Assembly: GCF_000003605.2 (NCBI RefSeq)
Contig: NW_003152252.1
Coordinates: 366,764-425,030 of the forward strand
Source of the DNA: Saccoglossus kowalevskii
Taxonomy: Eukaryota > Hemichordata > Enteropneusta > Harrimaniidae
Length of the DNA stretch: 58,267 nt
Direction of reading: 5' to 3'
The translations under genes and the position numbers were made by a program. This document shows, piece by piece, positions 46,701-58,196 of the stretch. Each line of letters begins with the position of its first letter. Position 1 is the first letter of the stretch. The notes under the pieces are model-generated. The model did not search any database. It was given only the letters and a program-made list of their open reading frames with translations, and was not told the DNA's origin.

Positions 46701-49700
46701 GTTTTAGGTAGAAATCCCCATGCATAATAATAACCTAATTTGCATATTGGTGAGCACGTTTTAGGCATTTTCATTTGTTTCTCAAGTAAGTATTGTGGCT
46801 GATAGGGACATGTAACTTGTGCTATAATTTTGTCTGACAAGGTATATGATCAAAATATCAGGTCAATATATTTATAATTGTTAAACCATAGCTACTTGGA
46901 ACCCCTCAGATCATTGCTTGCAGTTATATTTTTAAATGCTGTATTTGCTCTAATAGAAGCACATGTGCTAACTTCATGCCTCCAATACCTTCAGCACACG
47001 GTAGTTCGTTCTAAGCTTTCTTTGATTATTGATTTATTATTGATTTATTTTTAGACCTTACACTATAATTCTGTTTAGGTACGGGAATGGATGACCGATG
47101 GCTGCGAGCAGCCCATGTGCACAGCAAGGCCTGGCTGGATGACTGTCAGTCCCCGCGTTGCTAAATACAAGCATACACATCGTAAGATTCAAGTAAATCT
47201 CATTGATGTGTTAGAAATTGACACAGAACGCCAAACTGTTAGAGTTGAGCCCTTGGCAACGATGGGTCAGATTACAGCCACTCTGAATCCACTAGGATGG
47301 ACGCTGCCTGTGTTACCAGAATTAGATGATCTGACTGTAGGTGAGTTGTACATCCTTCCCATATGAAAAAGGTATGGCCATTCAAACAGAAAAAGAGATG
47401 CTCTGGAAGGAGAAGACTTTCTGAATCAAATAAAGTCAGTGCTGCAGTGGTTTTAGTAAGTGTGCAAGATGGTTGTACCCTGGTAATGTAATCCAAATGA
47501 AACATTTTTTAAATATTTCTCTAAAGTGTAAATATTCATTTTTTTACTGCATTTTTATTTCACTATATTTGCTGGTAAGTAAAATCCGCTAAATTGAATC
47601 CACAAGAAAATGTAAAATTTCAATAAAACTTATTGTGTCACTAGAACACCAAAGCATTACCTCATCAATCTTTGTGTTTCAGAGTGTAATGTCATCATTT
47701 TTTGTGTTTCAGTGTCTGTGATTTCATAATTTTTTGTGTTTCCCTGTCATCCGTTCTTTCATCGCTCTACATTGTCACGCACATTTTATGACCTAAATTT
47801 TTGTTGCACTGTCTTTCATTTTGCATTTTAGGAGAAAAAGAGCAACATATTGAGCACATTGCTCATTACAGTGAGTGTTGTTGAAGGTTGGTAACCATGA
47901 CAGCAAGTAAAATTAATGATTTCTTGTTTCTGCTCTTAGGGGGTTTGATAATGGGAGTTGGTATTGAGACGTCTTCTCATAAGCATGGTTTGTTTCAACA
48001 TACGTGCCTGTCGTACGAGTTGGTGTTGGCTGATGGTAGCTTGGTCAAATGTTCTAAAGTAAGGAATACAGTAAATTGCTTAAATTTTGCATAAAAGAAA
48101 TGTGAATTGTGCAAATTAGTAATAATTGTGAATTTTTCAACAGTGAATATTTATCTGGGGTCATACGACACCAAGTGTCTGCGACTTTGTCTCTAAAAAT
48201 GCCATAAAACCATCAAATTACAAAATTTCTTGTGTGAAAATTAAGCGGTTTACAATTATAATAAATTGGATATTTATGTTAAGTAATGTACACAAAACAG
48301 TTTGTTTTTCATGTTCTCCATGCAATGGTGTGTACCCTCGGATACAAACAGGCATGTGATAATACCATGTTTTACGCTAAGAATTAAAAAAGATTTGTTT
48401 CTGATTCAAACATTTTTTTGATTTTTTAAGCAAATTTATCTCTGAGAAATGTGATTTCATCTCAAAAAGCACCCTGAATCACGTGTACTTGAATATATAA
48501 AGTCCAGGAAATAAAAAAAAAAAAAAAAATGTTTCTCAGCATGCCAGAATTTCCCTAAGCTGAATGAAAAAAAATTGCCAAAAAATGACATGGAGAGAAG
48601 ACTGTTTTAAGAGGTTTTTAAAAAATGGTGTGGTGACCAATGTTTTTTTTCCCGTTTTTTTTTTTTCTTTTTCACTTTTACAATATTTTGATCAGAAACA
48701 AAAAATAGCATCCTTTTTCGAATAGATCTTTTTCTTGGCCTTACTGTGGAATATTTTATTTCAGCTAAAGTTTATTTTTGATGATACAATGTATTTGTAA
48801 ATTGAACTGAAATATTAATATTATTTACCCTAATTTACATGGATGTTTCATTATAATATCAATAATATAATTTTCTTTTACCTTCTATTTTGCAAATTTC
48901 TCAGGATGAAGACCCTGATCTGTTTTATGCAGTACCATGGTCTTATGGAACACTGGGATTTCTAGTCGCAGCTGAAATCAAAATTATACCAGCTAAAAAG
49001 TTTGTCAAAATTGAATACTTCCCAGTCAAGACCACAGAGAATATATCTAAAGTTTTCAAAGACAAAGTATTTGGAGAGAACGAGTTCGTTGAAGCACTTG
49101 TTTATTCTGATCACGAGGCAGTGATCATGACAGCCAATCAGACAGAAAATGCAGAGGCCGAAAAGGTAAGTGTGCCAATGAGACCAGTCATTTGTAGCAA
49201 AGTGATGATCGGTAGACACGAGTTGACCTGGATTTAAAGACCTATCCTGTGTGAGGATGTCACAGAATAGATACAGAGATACCAAAGGTACCAACAGCTG
49301 GCAACTTTGGGATGATTTTGGTGCTTGTGTTCAACTGGTCTTGGGCCAGGATAACGTTCGTCTTCATGATAAATTATGATAAGAAAATGGTTATACAGCT
49401 CTGTCACGTAGTCCCAAACATTGAATGTGGTTTCTGTGGCAAAATGTACTACCGGGATATATCTATATTACTTGTATTTTGCACACAAGAAAAGTCGAGA
49501 GAGACAAGATGTCACTTGGCGGGAAAAAATATCTAAAAAAAGATTGCCACTGAAAGGAATTTGAGTGTGAACATGTATTGGTGATCAGCTGATGTGAGCA
49601 CGGATGAGAAATCAATCATAAGTTGTTTCTGAATGATTATTCTCGCCAGCCATCAGCCCTCATTTGGAAATCGCTTCACCAAGTGTGTGATGAAGTGTGC

Positions 49701-52660
49701 CCTCTATGGCAATTCAACATTAATTATTTGAGATAACTGACATGTCTTCAAATTGCATGATGATGTTTTTTTTCTCCATTTCTGTTCTGTACTGTTGTAT
49801 GTTGTTCAGAATGTTCAGAATCATGTTTGCTTACAGTTTTTATCAAAATTTATGAAATTATAGAAATTTATGAAGGTCAAATACTAGTAAATGGTTCTAT
49901 GTGAAACTGTGTAACAGAAAATTATGTGATTTGCAGGTAAATGCGATTGGTAACTATTGGAAACCATGGTTTTTTAAACACGTTGAATCATATCTTAAAA
50001 AGGGACGAGGAGGAGTTGAATATATTCCACTACGTCACTACTATCATCGGCATACTAGAAGTATATTCTGGGAGTTGCAGGTTAGTATGACATCACTTCC
50101 TGTTGCATGACATCACTTCCTGCTGTATGACATCACTTCCTTGAGACATAATGACAGTAGGAATGAATTGCTGTCATGAAAGGATGAAGAGTGAAATGAG
50201 TAAGTAGTTTGTAGTAAGTAGTTTTGGAAATACAAAGATTGACCCTCACATTTCTTTGGTGGTGTGAATGCTGACTAGAAACATTACTGTAATTTTATTA
50301 TTTAGATCTATTATAAGCTTAATTAGTATTGCCTTGCCTCATAATGCTATAAGAAACCCAATAAGCAAGCTGTGCAAAAAAAATTTCTGTATCACAGCTG
50401 GCCCTGTTTGACCATATTTGGACAAACATCTTCCTTTTATACATTAAGAGTGGCGCACAATCCTAACTGAATCATTGAATCAATCCCAATTAGTTGACAT
50501 TTATTGCATTTGAAATTTAGGAAGAGCGACATGCTTTTATCTTCTAAGTTGTGTCTGATGTTAAAGAGTTTGCGCTGATAGCATTATCAATGTTCATAGA
50601 GTATTCTAAATAAACATAAGATACATTTTCTCCTGATATATTAAGAAAAAAAAATGAACATTTCTGCAATAAAATTTAGAATTGCTAATATCAATGCCAT
50701 ATGTACAAATAAGCATCCAATGAAATGGAATCGTAATTTTTCAAAACACTGAAAATCACAAAAAAAAAAGATTACTATGAGAATACCGAAAAGTATTGTG
50801 GTATATTCGTAATAACCTTATTATTATACATCTTTTCCTCCCAAGGATACATCATGGGAATGCTGAAATCTAAAAAGTTTAGCAAACTTCTTTGTGTGGA
50901 GGCTGGTCAAACCATGGGGGCTGCCATGTTTTTTTAGGGGACGCTTACGCACGTAATCATTCGCATTTCCTAATATGGTAGGATGAAAATTCCCAGTGCA
51001 ATACCGCAAAATTACGACACGCTGTAACTTATGGCTATACAGATAATAATATGATATATTTTTGCTTTCAGGATATTATACCATTCGGTAATAATCCTAT
51101 TTTCAGATATCTCTGTGGGTGGATGGTTCCACCAAAGATATCCTTACTGAAACTGACACAAGGTGAAACGATACGACGTTTGTATGAGCAGCATCATGTG
51201 ATTCAAGATATGCTGGTTCCCTTGGAAACATTGGACAGCTCTCTCAAATGTTTTGATAAGGAGTTGAAGGTTAGTTCCCATGGCAACTGTCAAATCCTTG
51301 TATTATATAAGATGATAATAATAAATTTATTGCATTCTTAGAAATGGTTACCATTGGTTGACAGCAATGAAATAATTCTGGCTCATCACTGATTGGCTGC
51401 CAAATTAGACCAACAAGCCGAGAATGACATCATACCTTCGCGTGATGTTATGTTTACGAATATTCATCACTTAAAAAAAATCAGCATGTGTGTCTTCCCG
51501 TCTCTGTTGTAAGCAAATCAAATAGCTTCAGTATGTTATTATGTGCATAACATTTCAAACCAATTCACTTGTCTATTTTCAAAATCACATTGGTAGATGG
51601 CATCTAGGTCGCATCAAAACATTGAATGTTGCCTGGCGTGAAACAAATTTTTAAAGATATTGTCAGCATTTCAGATAAATACATTTAAATACAGAACATA
51701 TAACTTCATCCATTGTGTTTGTATTCTAGTTATATCCACTTTGGGTATGTCCAATGTTATTACCCAGCATTCCCGGTATGGTTCATCCAAAAAGCGACCA
51801 AGACGAAATGTTTGTGGATATTGGTGCCTATGGCGAGCCAAAAAGAGACGGATTTAAAGCAAGAGATACTGTCAGACGATTGGAAAAATATGTACGCAGT
51901 GTGGATGGGTAAGAACAACAGATGTTATTGTTTCTCCCTGCTATGCAAGTGAGTTTACTATTTGATATGACATCACTTCCTAGGGACAAAATGACGCTAA
52001 AATTAAATTGTTGTTGTTCATGACAGAATGAAGGGTGGGATTTTCCTGTGAGGTTACAGAAAATAAGTTACAACATTTTTGGGGAGTTTAAATTTGTATT
52101 TATTCTTTAACTGCATATGAAATCACTCTGTTTCGAAACTAGACTATGGGGAAAAATAAAAAGTATGTCATTTAAAGAATATCCGAGAATAATTAATGCA
52201 TTTACAGTAGTTTACTATTTAATTTCAAACACAAAGGACACAGATACCAAATTTGTCAGTTGAGTCTAAGCATTTATATAAGACATGTATTGATTTGTTG
52301 AACAAACTGTCAACAAACAAACAAGCTGCTCTCTGATTGGTCTTAATGTTAGGTGATAGGGTTGTGTAGCCAATCAGGCACAATCTTTTAAGTCACTTAA
52401 ACTTAACTCAGACTTATTAGCTGTGTGTATATATATTTAGGTGTCACTTGGATGTACTAAGGCACTGTCTCTGACCAAGTTTTTATTTCTGTTTGTTTTT
52501 CTGTAGCTTTCAGATGCTGTATGCAGACTGCTATATGACCAAGGAAGAATTCCGCTTCATGTTTGATCACTCACTGTACGATAGGCTGAGAACCAAGCTG
52601 AATTGTTGCAAAGCTTTTCCTGAAGTGTACGATAAAGTCTCAAAAGCAGCAAGATTGTAA
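43795..52660 (+). CDS. DHCR24: 24-dehydrocholesterol reductase (DHCR24/seladin-1)
   Basis: DHCR24 is an ER-membrane FAD flavoprotein that reduces the sterol delta-24 bond with NADPH in cholesterol synthesis. Exons: 43795-44031, 47079-47340, 47940-48058, 48905-49165, 49937-50080, 51072-51269, 51730-51908 and 52507-52660; phases fit and the product is 517 aa (human 516). The start at 43795 gives the expected N-terminal membrane segment ([20 protein letters not shown]) and then [12 protein letters not shown]. The FAD/PCMH region spans about residues 60-235 ([29 protein letters not shown]). Later landmarks: [75 protein letters not shown] and [14 protein letters not shown] at the end. No break or missing block was seen. 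Intron 1 holds repeats and a scaffold gap. A MITE begins 30 bp after the stop. Confidence 0.98.
44081..44210. mobile_element. TTAA-type MITE in DHCR24 intron 1, best two-ended copy of its family
   Basis: 130 bp; TTAA is intact at the right (44211-44214) and TTAG at the left (44077-44080). Left end GGCGGCAGTCGTCACGCCGC and right end GCGCTGCGCGACGACCACCG are inverted over about 30 bases. It lies about 50 bp after the exon 1 donor. TTAA targets suggest a piggyBac-type helper. Confidence 0.8.
45565..46178. repeat. Repeat element with terminal hairpin and 157-bp tandem units, containing a gap
   Basis: It opens with a hairpin, TAGCTCCGCT ... AGCGGAGCTTA (about 45564-45598), and closes near AACAGCGGAGCTACATG (about 46166). 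Inside, units starting TCGACTTCTT repeat at 45651 and 45808 (157-bp period), each carrying ACCTCTCTCAGATTTGTTCA. A third partial unit follows the gap. The hairpin at one end and GCGGAGCT at the other suggest a DNA element, perhaps Helitron-like, but the class is not established. Confidence 0.6.
45925..46076. other. Assembly gap (152 N)
   Basis: A run of N in the 157-bp tandem repeat in DHCR24 intron 1. ORFs drawn across it are meaningless. Confidence 1.
46379..46905. repeat. Dispersed repeat with two diverged tandem units in DHCR24 intron 1
   Basis: Two units about 163 bp apart share TATCT(C/A)A(A/C)AGAAC, TTTTTATGAAACTTG-like and TACCTAATTTGCAT blocks (near 46455 and 46618). TTGCTTGCA-like motifs occur near both ends. 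No coding capacity. Class not identified. Confidence 0.5.
47671..47755. repeat. Three tandem copies of a TTTGTGTTTCAG unit before DHCR24 exon 3
   Basis: TTTGTGTTTC at 47671, 47701 and 47733, about 31 bp apart. Two copies continue to AG and so resemble 3' splice sites. They lie in intron 2, about 185-270 bp before the real acceptor at 47939. Confidence 0.7.
50082..50201 (+). repeat. Short tandem and dispersed repeat after DHCR24 exon 5 (TGACATCACTTCCT)
   Basis: TATGACATCACTTCCT or close variants occur three times at about 21-bp spacing (50086, 50105, 50126), starting six bases after the exon 5 donor. The last copy and about 75 bases after it (GACATAATGAC ... TCATGA.AG.ATGAAG) match 51966-52040 in intron 7 in the same orientation. 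Confidence 0.75.
51966..52040 (+). repeat. Second copy of the TGACATCACTTCCT repeat, DHCR24 intron 7
   Basis: Begins TATGACATCACTTCCTAGGG and continues with GACAAAATGACGCTAAAATT, matching 50126-50201 with scattered differences. It lies about 57 bp after the exon 7 donor. Confidence 0.7.
52310..52395 (-). repeat. Dispersed repeat in DHCR24 intron 7, inverted copy of about 26728-26815
   Basis: The reverse complement reads AAGATTGTGCCTGATTGGCT ... AGACCAATCAGAGAGCAGCT TGTTTGTT, matching AAGATTGTACCTGATTGGCT ... AGACCAATCAGAGAGGAGCT downstream of KEAP1. Each copy holds two inverted ATTGG/CCAAT motifs. Confidence 0.7.
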
Positions 52661-52690
52661 AATGGACCTCCTTGTTTATATATTGCTTAA

Positions 52691-52926
52691 ACTTTTCACC
52701 ACCAGTTCCCTCTTTTCATCACAAATTTACAAAATAGTCCCACTTATAGTCTGCATTTTTCTTCCGAAGAATGGGACATATATAGCCAATTTTTTTAAGT
52801 AAAAAATGAAAATTGACCCAAATTTTGTCTGTTGCCTCTTAAATTCGGGTTCATTACTAGAATATTGATGAATATAAGAAAAATAGTGCAGACAAATTTG
52901 GGTGAGAAAGTCTGGCGGTGAAAAGG
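52691..52926. mobile_element. TTAA-flanked MITE in the DHCR24 3' UTR
   Basis: 236 bp with intact TTAA at 52687-52690 and 52927-52930. Ends ACTTTTCACCACCAGTTCCC and CTGGCGGTGAAAAGG are inverted. It begins 30 bp after the DHCR24 stop, so it almost certainly forms part of the mature 3' UTR unless polyadenylation is immediate. Related copies: 25041-25273 and about 16731-16893. Confidence 0.85.
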
Positions 52927-53581
52927 TTAATTTCAATCACAATTTTCATTTCTCAAATTGCACATGTGACTCAAGGTCAGGTGACTATGATTTATCACAA
53001 GATGAAAGCACTATTTAGCAAATCTATTCGTCCGATAAAACAATTGAATTCTCTAATACGAGTGTGCATTGGTTGTTTTGGTATGTACAATAACAGTCAC
53101 TGCATATTAGTGGTTTTAATTTTACATCTACCGAATACTGCAACGCAACTTTTTTAGTTTATGATAAATCATAATGTGATTTGCTTTACATTGTGGAGTA
53201 TTTAATTTCGAATATATGTTGCTAAAAGGTTGCTAAGTTGCTGTATATAGCACAATGTGGGGGGGGGGGGGTAAAAAAACAGCACAACATTCTGTTAACA
53301 TACAAAACAGGTAATTCAACGTTCCCCTTCAAAGTGTTGGACAGCAGCTTCAACTTCATCCAATAATATTATTTGGTAAAATTGCATTTGCCAAATTTTA
53401 ATTGATGAAGTCTTCAAACAACTAGGCATGCAAGTTTCAATTTCGAAAGTTACCTGTGTCAGGTGTACAATACATAGTATTTTCCAACATTGAGTTTATC
53501 GGACACATCATATTCATTGATAGTTCTGTTAGAATATCTCGTGTGCCTTTTCAGTTGACAATTCTGAATTCTTACCAACTA

Positions 53582-53792
53582 CTGTAAAATGACTAATTTT
53601 CGCTGGGTTTTAATTTCACTGATTTTACATTTACCGGTAATGCATATCAGTGGGATTTAAATTCACGGTTTTATCATTTAGATAATGTGTTATATGCTCA
53701 ATTTTACATATTCATTCAGTGTTAATTTAATTTAATTTCAGTCATCGAAATAAGCAAAATTAAAACCCGGTGAACAATTAACCCTTTTACAG
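53582..53792. mobile_element. TA-flanked MITE, copy of the 11636-11843 family
   Basis: 211 bp between TA at 53580-53581 and TA at 53793-53794. CTGTAAAATGACTAATTTTC at the left, AACAATTAACCCTTTTACAG at the right. Nearly full length relative to the 11636 copy. Confidence 0.8.
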
Positions 53793-55433
53793 TACATGTA
53801 CGATGTATCTCTATGCATGCAAGTTTTTTTAGTGGCTGTAGATGACTGCATTCTAATTTTTGCACTTTTTTAATGACACCATTTTGTGCTTGATGTGATT
53901 CTAAGGCGACATACACAACATCTTTTTATAACACAAAAAAATTTGATTGATTTGATTGAGGTGCTTTAAAGATTAATTACTAATTATTGGTAATGTTTTT
54001 ACATATAATATTCACTGTATCTTATTCAAATTGGTGGTAGATGGACTGGTATTGCAAATGTCGTCCTCTAGTGGTATAAACTGATAGAGGGCAGTATAAT
54101 TGTCTGCAGCCATGATATGCTAATAGTGTGTGTTGCAGATTATTGATAAATTGTTTATCATAGATTTTAGGTGAGAATGTGCATAGTATTAAAAGTAAAG
54201 TGAATATTGAAGAAATATACAGAACACTAGTATTAGAGAGTGATTGCAGTGACATGGTCAACAATTGCTGACTGATTCACTCATAGGTTGTATCTGAGTG
54301 AATCTGTTGGTGAGGCTGTCGTAACTATCATAGTTATTTATAATATATGTTGATCTACGTACTTGTATTTTTACGTATTGGTAACCATAGTAATTGTATA
54401 ACTATATAATAAATCAAAATACTTTACAAACACAAATTTAACTATTTTTGCACAATCCAATGTGAATCAGTAACGCTTTATTATACGCAATGTTGCAAAT
54501 TGCGGTTTTCCATGAACATAAATTTCAGGAACAATAGTGTATTCAACTAAATACTGAAATATTTAGCTTTTTATGAAGATTATGTGAGAAATATTTAACA
54601 TGAAGAGTTGTTTCACTGCTGGCAGCTAGACATACTCTTACTCTTCCAGATGAGTGAGCGAACAAAGCAGACAGACAGTTTTCAATATACTTGGAAAAAT
54701 TGCATTCTGGGAAGAAAAATATACTTTGAATGTCATGAAGCAAGATGAATCAAACAATTGATGTGACTTTTGCAAAAAGATGACATGAATGCATGAATGT
54801 ACTAGGGTACCGGTATATCTGATTTGTCTTGATGTGTTTAAGCTACTATGACTGTTGCAACCAGTCTAGTGCATGATGTACACAGCATTTCACATGTTAA
54901 TTCCATCTTCTCACTGTGCAGTTTTCAAAAAATTGTGGCGGTGTTGTGTGTACGTGTCTGGGAAAACTAGTCTGTAGGGGGAACCATTCAATTTGGGAGA
55001 TATACAAATAATGATAATCGATTCAATGTACAATATAACATTAGTTTTTAATATAATAATATACATAATTAATATATATGTTATATGTACTTTCAATTTA
55101 TGCAAATTTATAATACATGTAACAATGATTTTTCACCAACTAGCCACCATGTCGCAAACTTAAGTACCCTCATGCTTGCATTGTTGCTGGCATTGTGCTT
55201 ACATATAAAATATACCAATCACTGGTGAATGAAATGCATTAGCAATGATATCCAGTGTGTCATATTCACTTAATTAGAATCATGTTCGCTTGCGTGAATG
55301 CTACCAAAACAGATGGTTGAAGATTGCACTTCCCATTTTGGAGAAGAGTTTCTAATACAGCAAATATTGTAGGCATGTTTTAAACTATTAACAGTAGCTT
55401 TATAATATACGTGTAATCATGGATGTAATCATA

Positions 55434-55439
55434 AATAAA
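55434..55439 (+). terminator. Candidate polyadenylation signal
   Basis: AATAAA followed within about 20-35 bases by a GT/T-rich stretch (TTGTATTGCGTCGTTGTCTT). It could end a long DHCR24 3' UTR; an earlier AATAAA is at 54408-54413. Not decisive without transcripts. Confidence 0.3.
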
Positions 55440-55534
55440 TCTTGGTTTAATATCTTGTATTGCGTCGTTGTCTTATTCCCATTCCAAATGTTTTAAATTG
55501 AACACAGTGTGCTGGATGTACCATTAAATATTAA

Positions 55535-55678
55535 AGGTAGGTGGTCATCCTTGTAATGAGTGCAAGTGACAGTAAGGTCAAATCTGGTACTCATGATTTC
55601 ATTACAAAAAGTACATTGGATTGTGGGAAAATTCGATGTTTATCGACACAAATGTTGGCACGTGCACGACTACCACCC
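55535..55678. mobile_element. TTAA-flanked MITE, same family as 44081-44210
   Basis: 144 bp with TTAA at 55531-55534 and 55679-55682. Left end AGGTAGGTGGTCATCC, right end GTGCACGACTACCACCCT. The inner right block GTGGGAAAATTCGATGTTTA matches the element at 2078-2330. Confidence 0.8.
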
Positions 55679-55709
55679 TTAAATAGATGATGAAATGCAA
55701 TGAATTGAG

Positions 55710-55941
55710 CAATCTGATTAAAATAAGATCCTGGTTGGCTTAATTTTTTTTTAATTTTTTTTTATATAATCTCTATTTTAATTATTTACTATAATTATTA
55801 TTTATTTTAGTTATTTTTGAAGTTGCAATTATTTTGCTGCAAAATAATTGTAACATTAAAAAATAATTAAAATAAATAATTTTAGTAAATAATTATATAA
55901 AAAAAAATTAAGCCAACCAGGATCCTTTTTTAATCAGATTG
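55710..55941. mobile_element. Foldback MITE, near-complete palindrome with 9-bp target duplication
   Basis: 232 bp flanked by TGAATTGAG at 55701-55709 and 55942-55950. Tips CAATCTGATTAA/TTAATCAGATTG are inverted, followed by GATCCTGGTTGGCTTAATTT on both arms. The arms meet at a 12-bp perfect palindrome (CAATTATTTTGC/GCAAAATAATTG) around 55838. Nearly the whole element can fold on itself. A 9-bp target duplication fits Mutator-like elements better than hAT (8 bp). Confidence 0.9.
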
Positions 55942-57251
55942 TGAATTGAGAGGCACTATTAAAAATGGTCTGTCTGTATTCTCCCCAGCTTGGTATTTTT
56001 AAAACTGACTCGTATGATTTACAAGTAGTATAATGCATTTTTGTGGCTATACTTTCAAGTTGTAGCTCATGAACTGTATTTGTCTTGAATTTCAGTGGTT
56101 ATATGTGCTACAACCAAATTGATAGTTTAAGGAGGTTCGATCCAAATTGCTTATATGTCATGTTTATTATACCTGTACAATTACGAGTTCATACCATCAG
56201 AATAGCGAATATAAAATAATCTGATGTACCATGGGAAAATGGTCACAAATGTCATTTTGTTTTCAAAATTTCGCATAGTAACGAGATGAAAAGTTTATAT
56301 AATTATTAATATGAAATCTAACATTGTGAAATCATTTAAAAAATTGAGTTTCCATGGTGATACTGGGAGGTTCTCTCCCACACTGCATGCTACATGCACA
56401 ACATCAACAGCAATTTAATTCACCAACACCTCCCAAAATTAGTTGAATTGTGGTTTCTTGAATACCACCTTACTAATACTAGTTTTTTGCTTCCACCTGT
56501 GAATTAAAATGGCTCTTATTAAGGATGGTTATTACGGTATGTTCAAACTTGTACATAAAAACAACACTGGTGGTCATTTTAGTTGTTGAAATACACCAAA
56601 TTCAAGTTCTGGAACCGGATTTCATTCAAATTTGGTAGAACCTTAATGCATGTCGTTTTGTTGAACAGCTTGATTAAAACAAAGTAATTGGTGAATGGCC
56701 ATTGCAGTCTTATCACTGACATGCTTGAACCAATTGCATTTCACACTGTCAATACACAGAGCTTCAGACGACATAATGCATCATGGGTCATATTTGCACA
56801 TAAATACATACACATAACTTCGATTATGCATACATTATGACTTTCGACCAATTAACATTCTGTGTGATTGCATTCATTAACTTTGACACATATAATATAT
56901 ATGTTTATTATATAAATTAAATCTTACAATAAGCATGTAAAATTTATGCATTCAGATCTTCAATAATGCTTATTAAAATACAATATTAAAATTGTTATTT
57001 ATTGCACAATATCTCAAAAATAAAATAATTGAAAATATGAAAAATATAAAAATCTAGTTAAATATACTCTGTTAGGAAATAGTAATGTGACTTGAATTGG
57101 ATTTCCTTCCTTTGATTTCACCTGTCAGCGTGTACAAGAAACGTATTTACTTAATTTCCAGATATGTCAATCAACTGTAAAGTTAACTGATGACTGCAAT
57201 AAAAAACTTGTTGCACTAAAAATGTTACACTAAATATAAACTTGTTATTAA

Positions 57252-57345
57252 AGGTTGGTGGTCCGTGTGCAGCGTCAAAATTCATGTAAACAAAGTATTT
57301 TACATGCACTCAATATGTTGCATGGGACCCATATCGAACACATTC
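57252..57345 (+). mobile_element. TTAA-type MITE end, same family as 44081-44210
   Basis: TTAA at 57248-57251, then AGGTTGGTGGTCCGTGTGCA. The inner block ATGGGACCCATATCGAACAC near 57323 is close to the inverse of the GTTCGATATGGGACTCAT block at 44108. Right end not located. Confidence 0.55.
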
Positions 57346-58001
57346 CTTCAATGTTTAGCAAGTATGTGCACATGAATCGCAAGTGCTATGTAAAAACAGC
57401 TTTCGCTACTAAATTTCTTAATAACAATGTTGTATGTTAGATCCGACTTTTTTTTTTTCTGCTCTGAAAAATCATATATGGTCACCATTAAACAAGAATA
57501 TTCAGAAACGAGGGTTCAGCCTCAGGGTATAACAAAATCTAAATACATGTAGATCAGAAATGGTGTAATATTTACTGAAAAAATCATTCAATACCACGGA
57601 GATCACAAACCCATGATTGTTTAAAAATAATGTATAATCCAACATATTTATAACAGTCAAAATGATTATGCAGTGACATCACAGTAATTGAAAGAACATT
57701 CTATCTTCATGGTAACCAATCCAATCATCTTGCTTGAATTTGAATAAGGATGATGTCAAATGAAACAGTTTTAATTATACATATAAATATACACTGTATA
57801 CATGGATGTGTGCTTTCCAATGTAGTCTCACAGATCGGATGTGAAAACATTTAGTTTCCTGTCTATTGCATGTCACATGATTGCAATTTACACAAATTGG
57901 CTCCAGCATGAAGATTTTGTGTTCAAAAACTAATAATGGAAGTACCCGGTATACAAGAATATAGATATTTAAAATATATTTTGTAATATTCCAATATTAT
58001 C

Positions 58002-58196
58002 ACACAACAAACATGTTCCTGGTATCTTCATAAATATTTATAAATTTCATAGCATTCTGTTGGCTGGTGCAATAACATCAGAACATTTTCAAATGACATT
58101 AACACATACTGCGCCAGTTGATTGGCAGGTTGCATTCAACCACCATTTAAATTTATAAATATTCATAAAGATGACGGGAATAGCTATGTTGTGCCA
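58002..58196. mobile_element. MITE of the CTTCATCTTTATGAAT family, second two-ended copy
   Basis: Left end CACAACAAACATGTTCCTGG then ATCTTCATAAATATTTATAA. The right end (ATTTATAAATATTCATAAAG, ATGACGGGAATAGC, TTGTGCC) is its inverse. See 2446-2631. Confidence 0.65.

Noticed and set aside
56144-56153. tRNA B-box-like GGTTCGATCC
   Set aside because: No A box at the right distance and no acceptor-stem pairing; not a tRNA gene or clear SINE.
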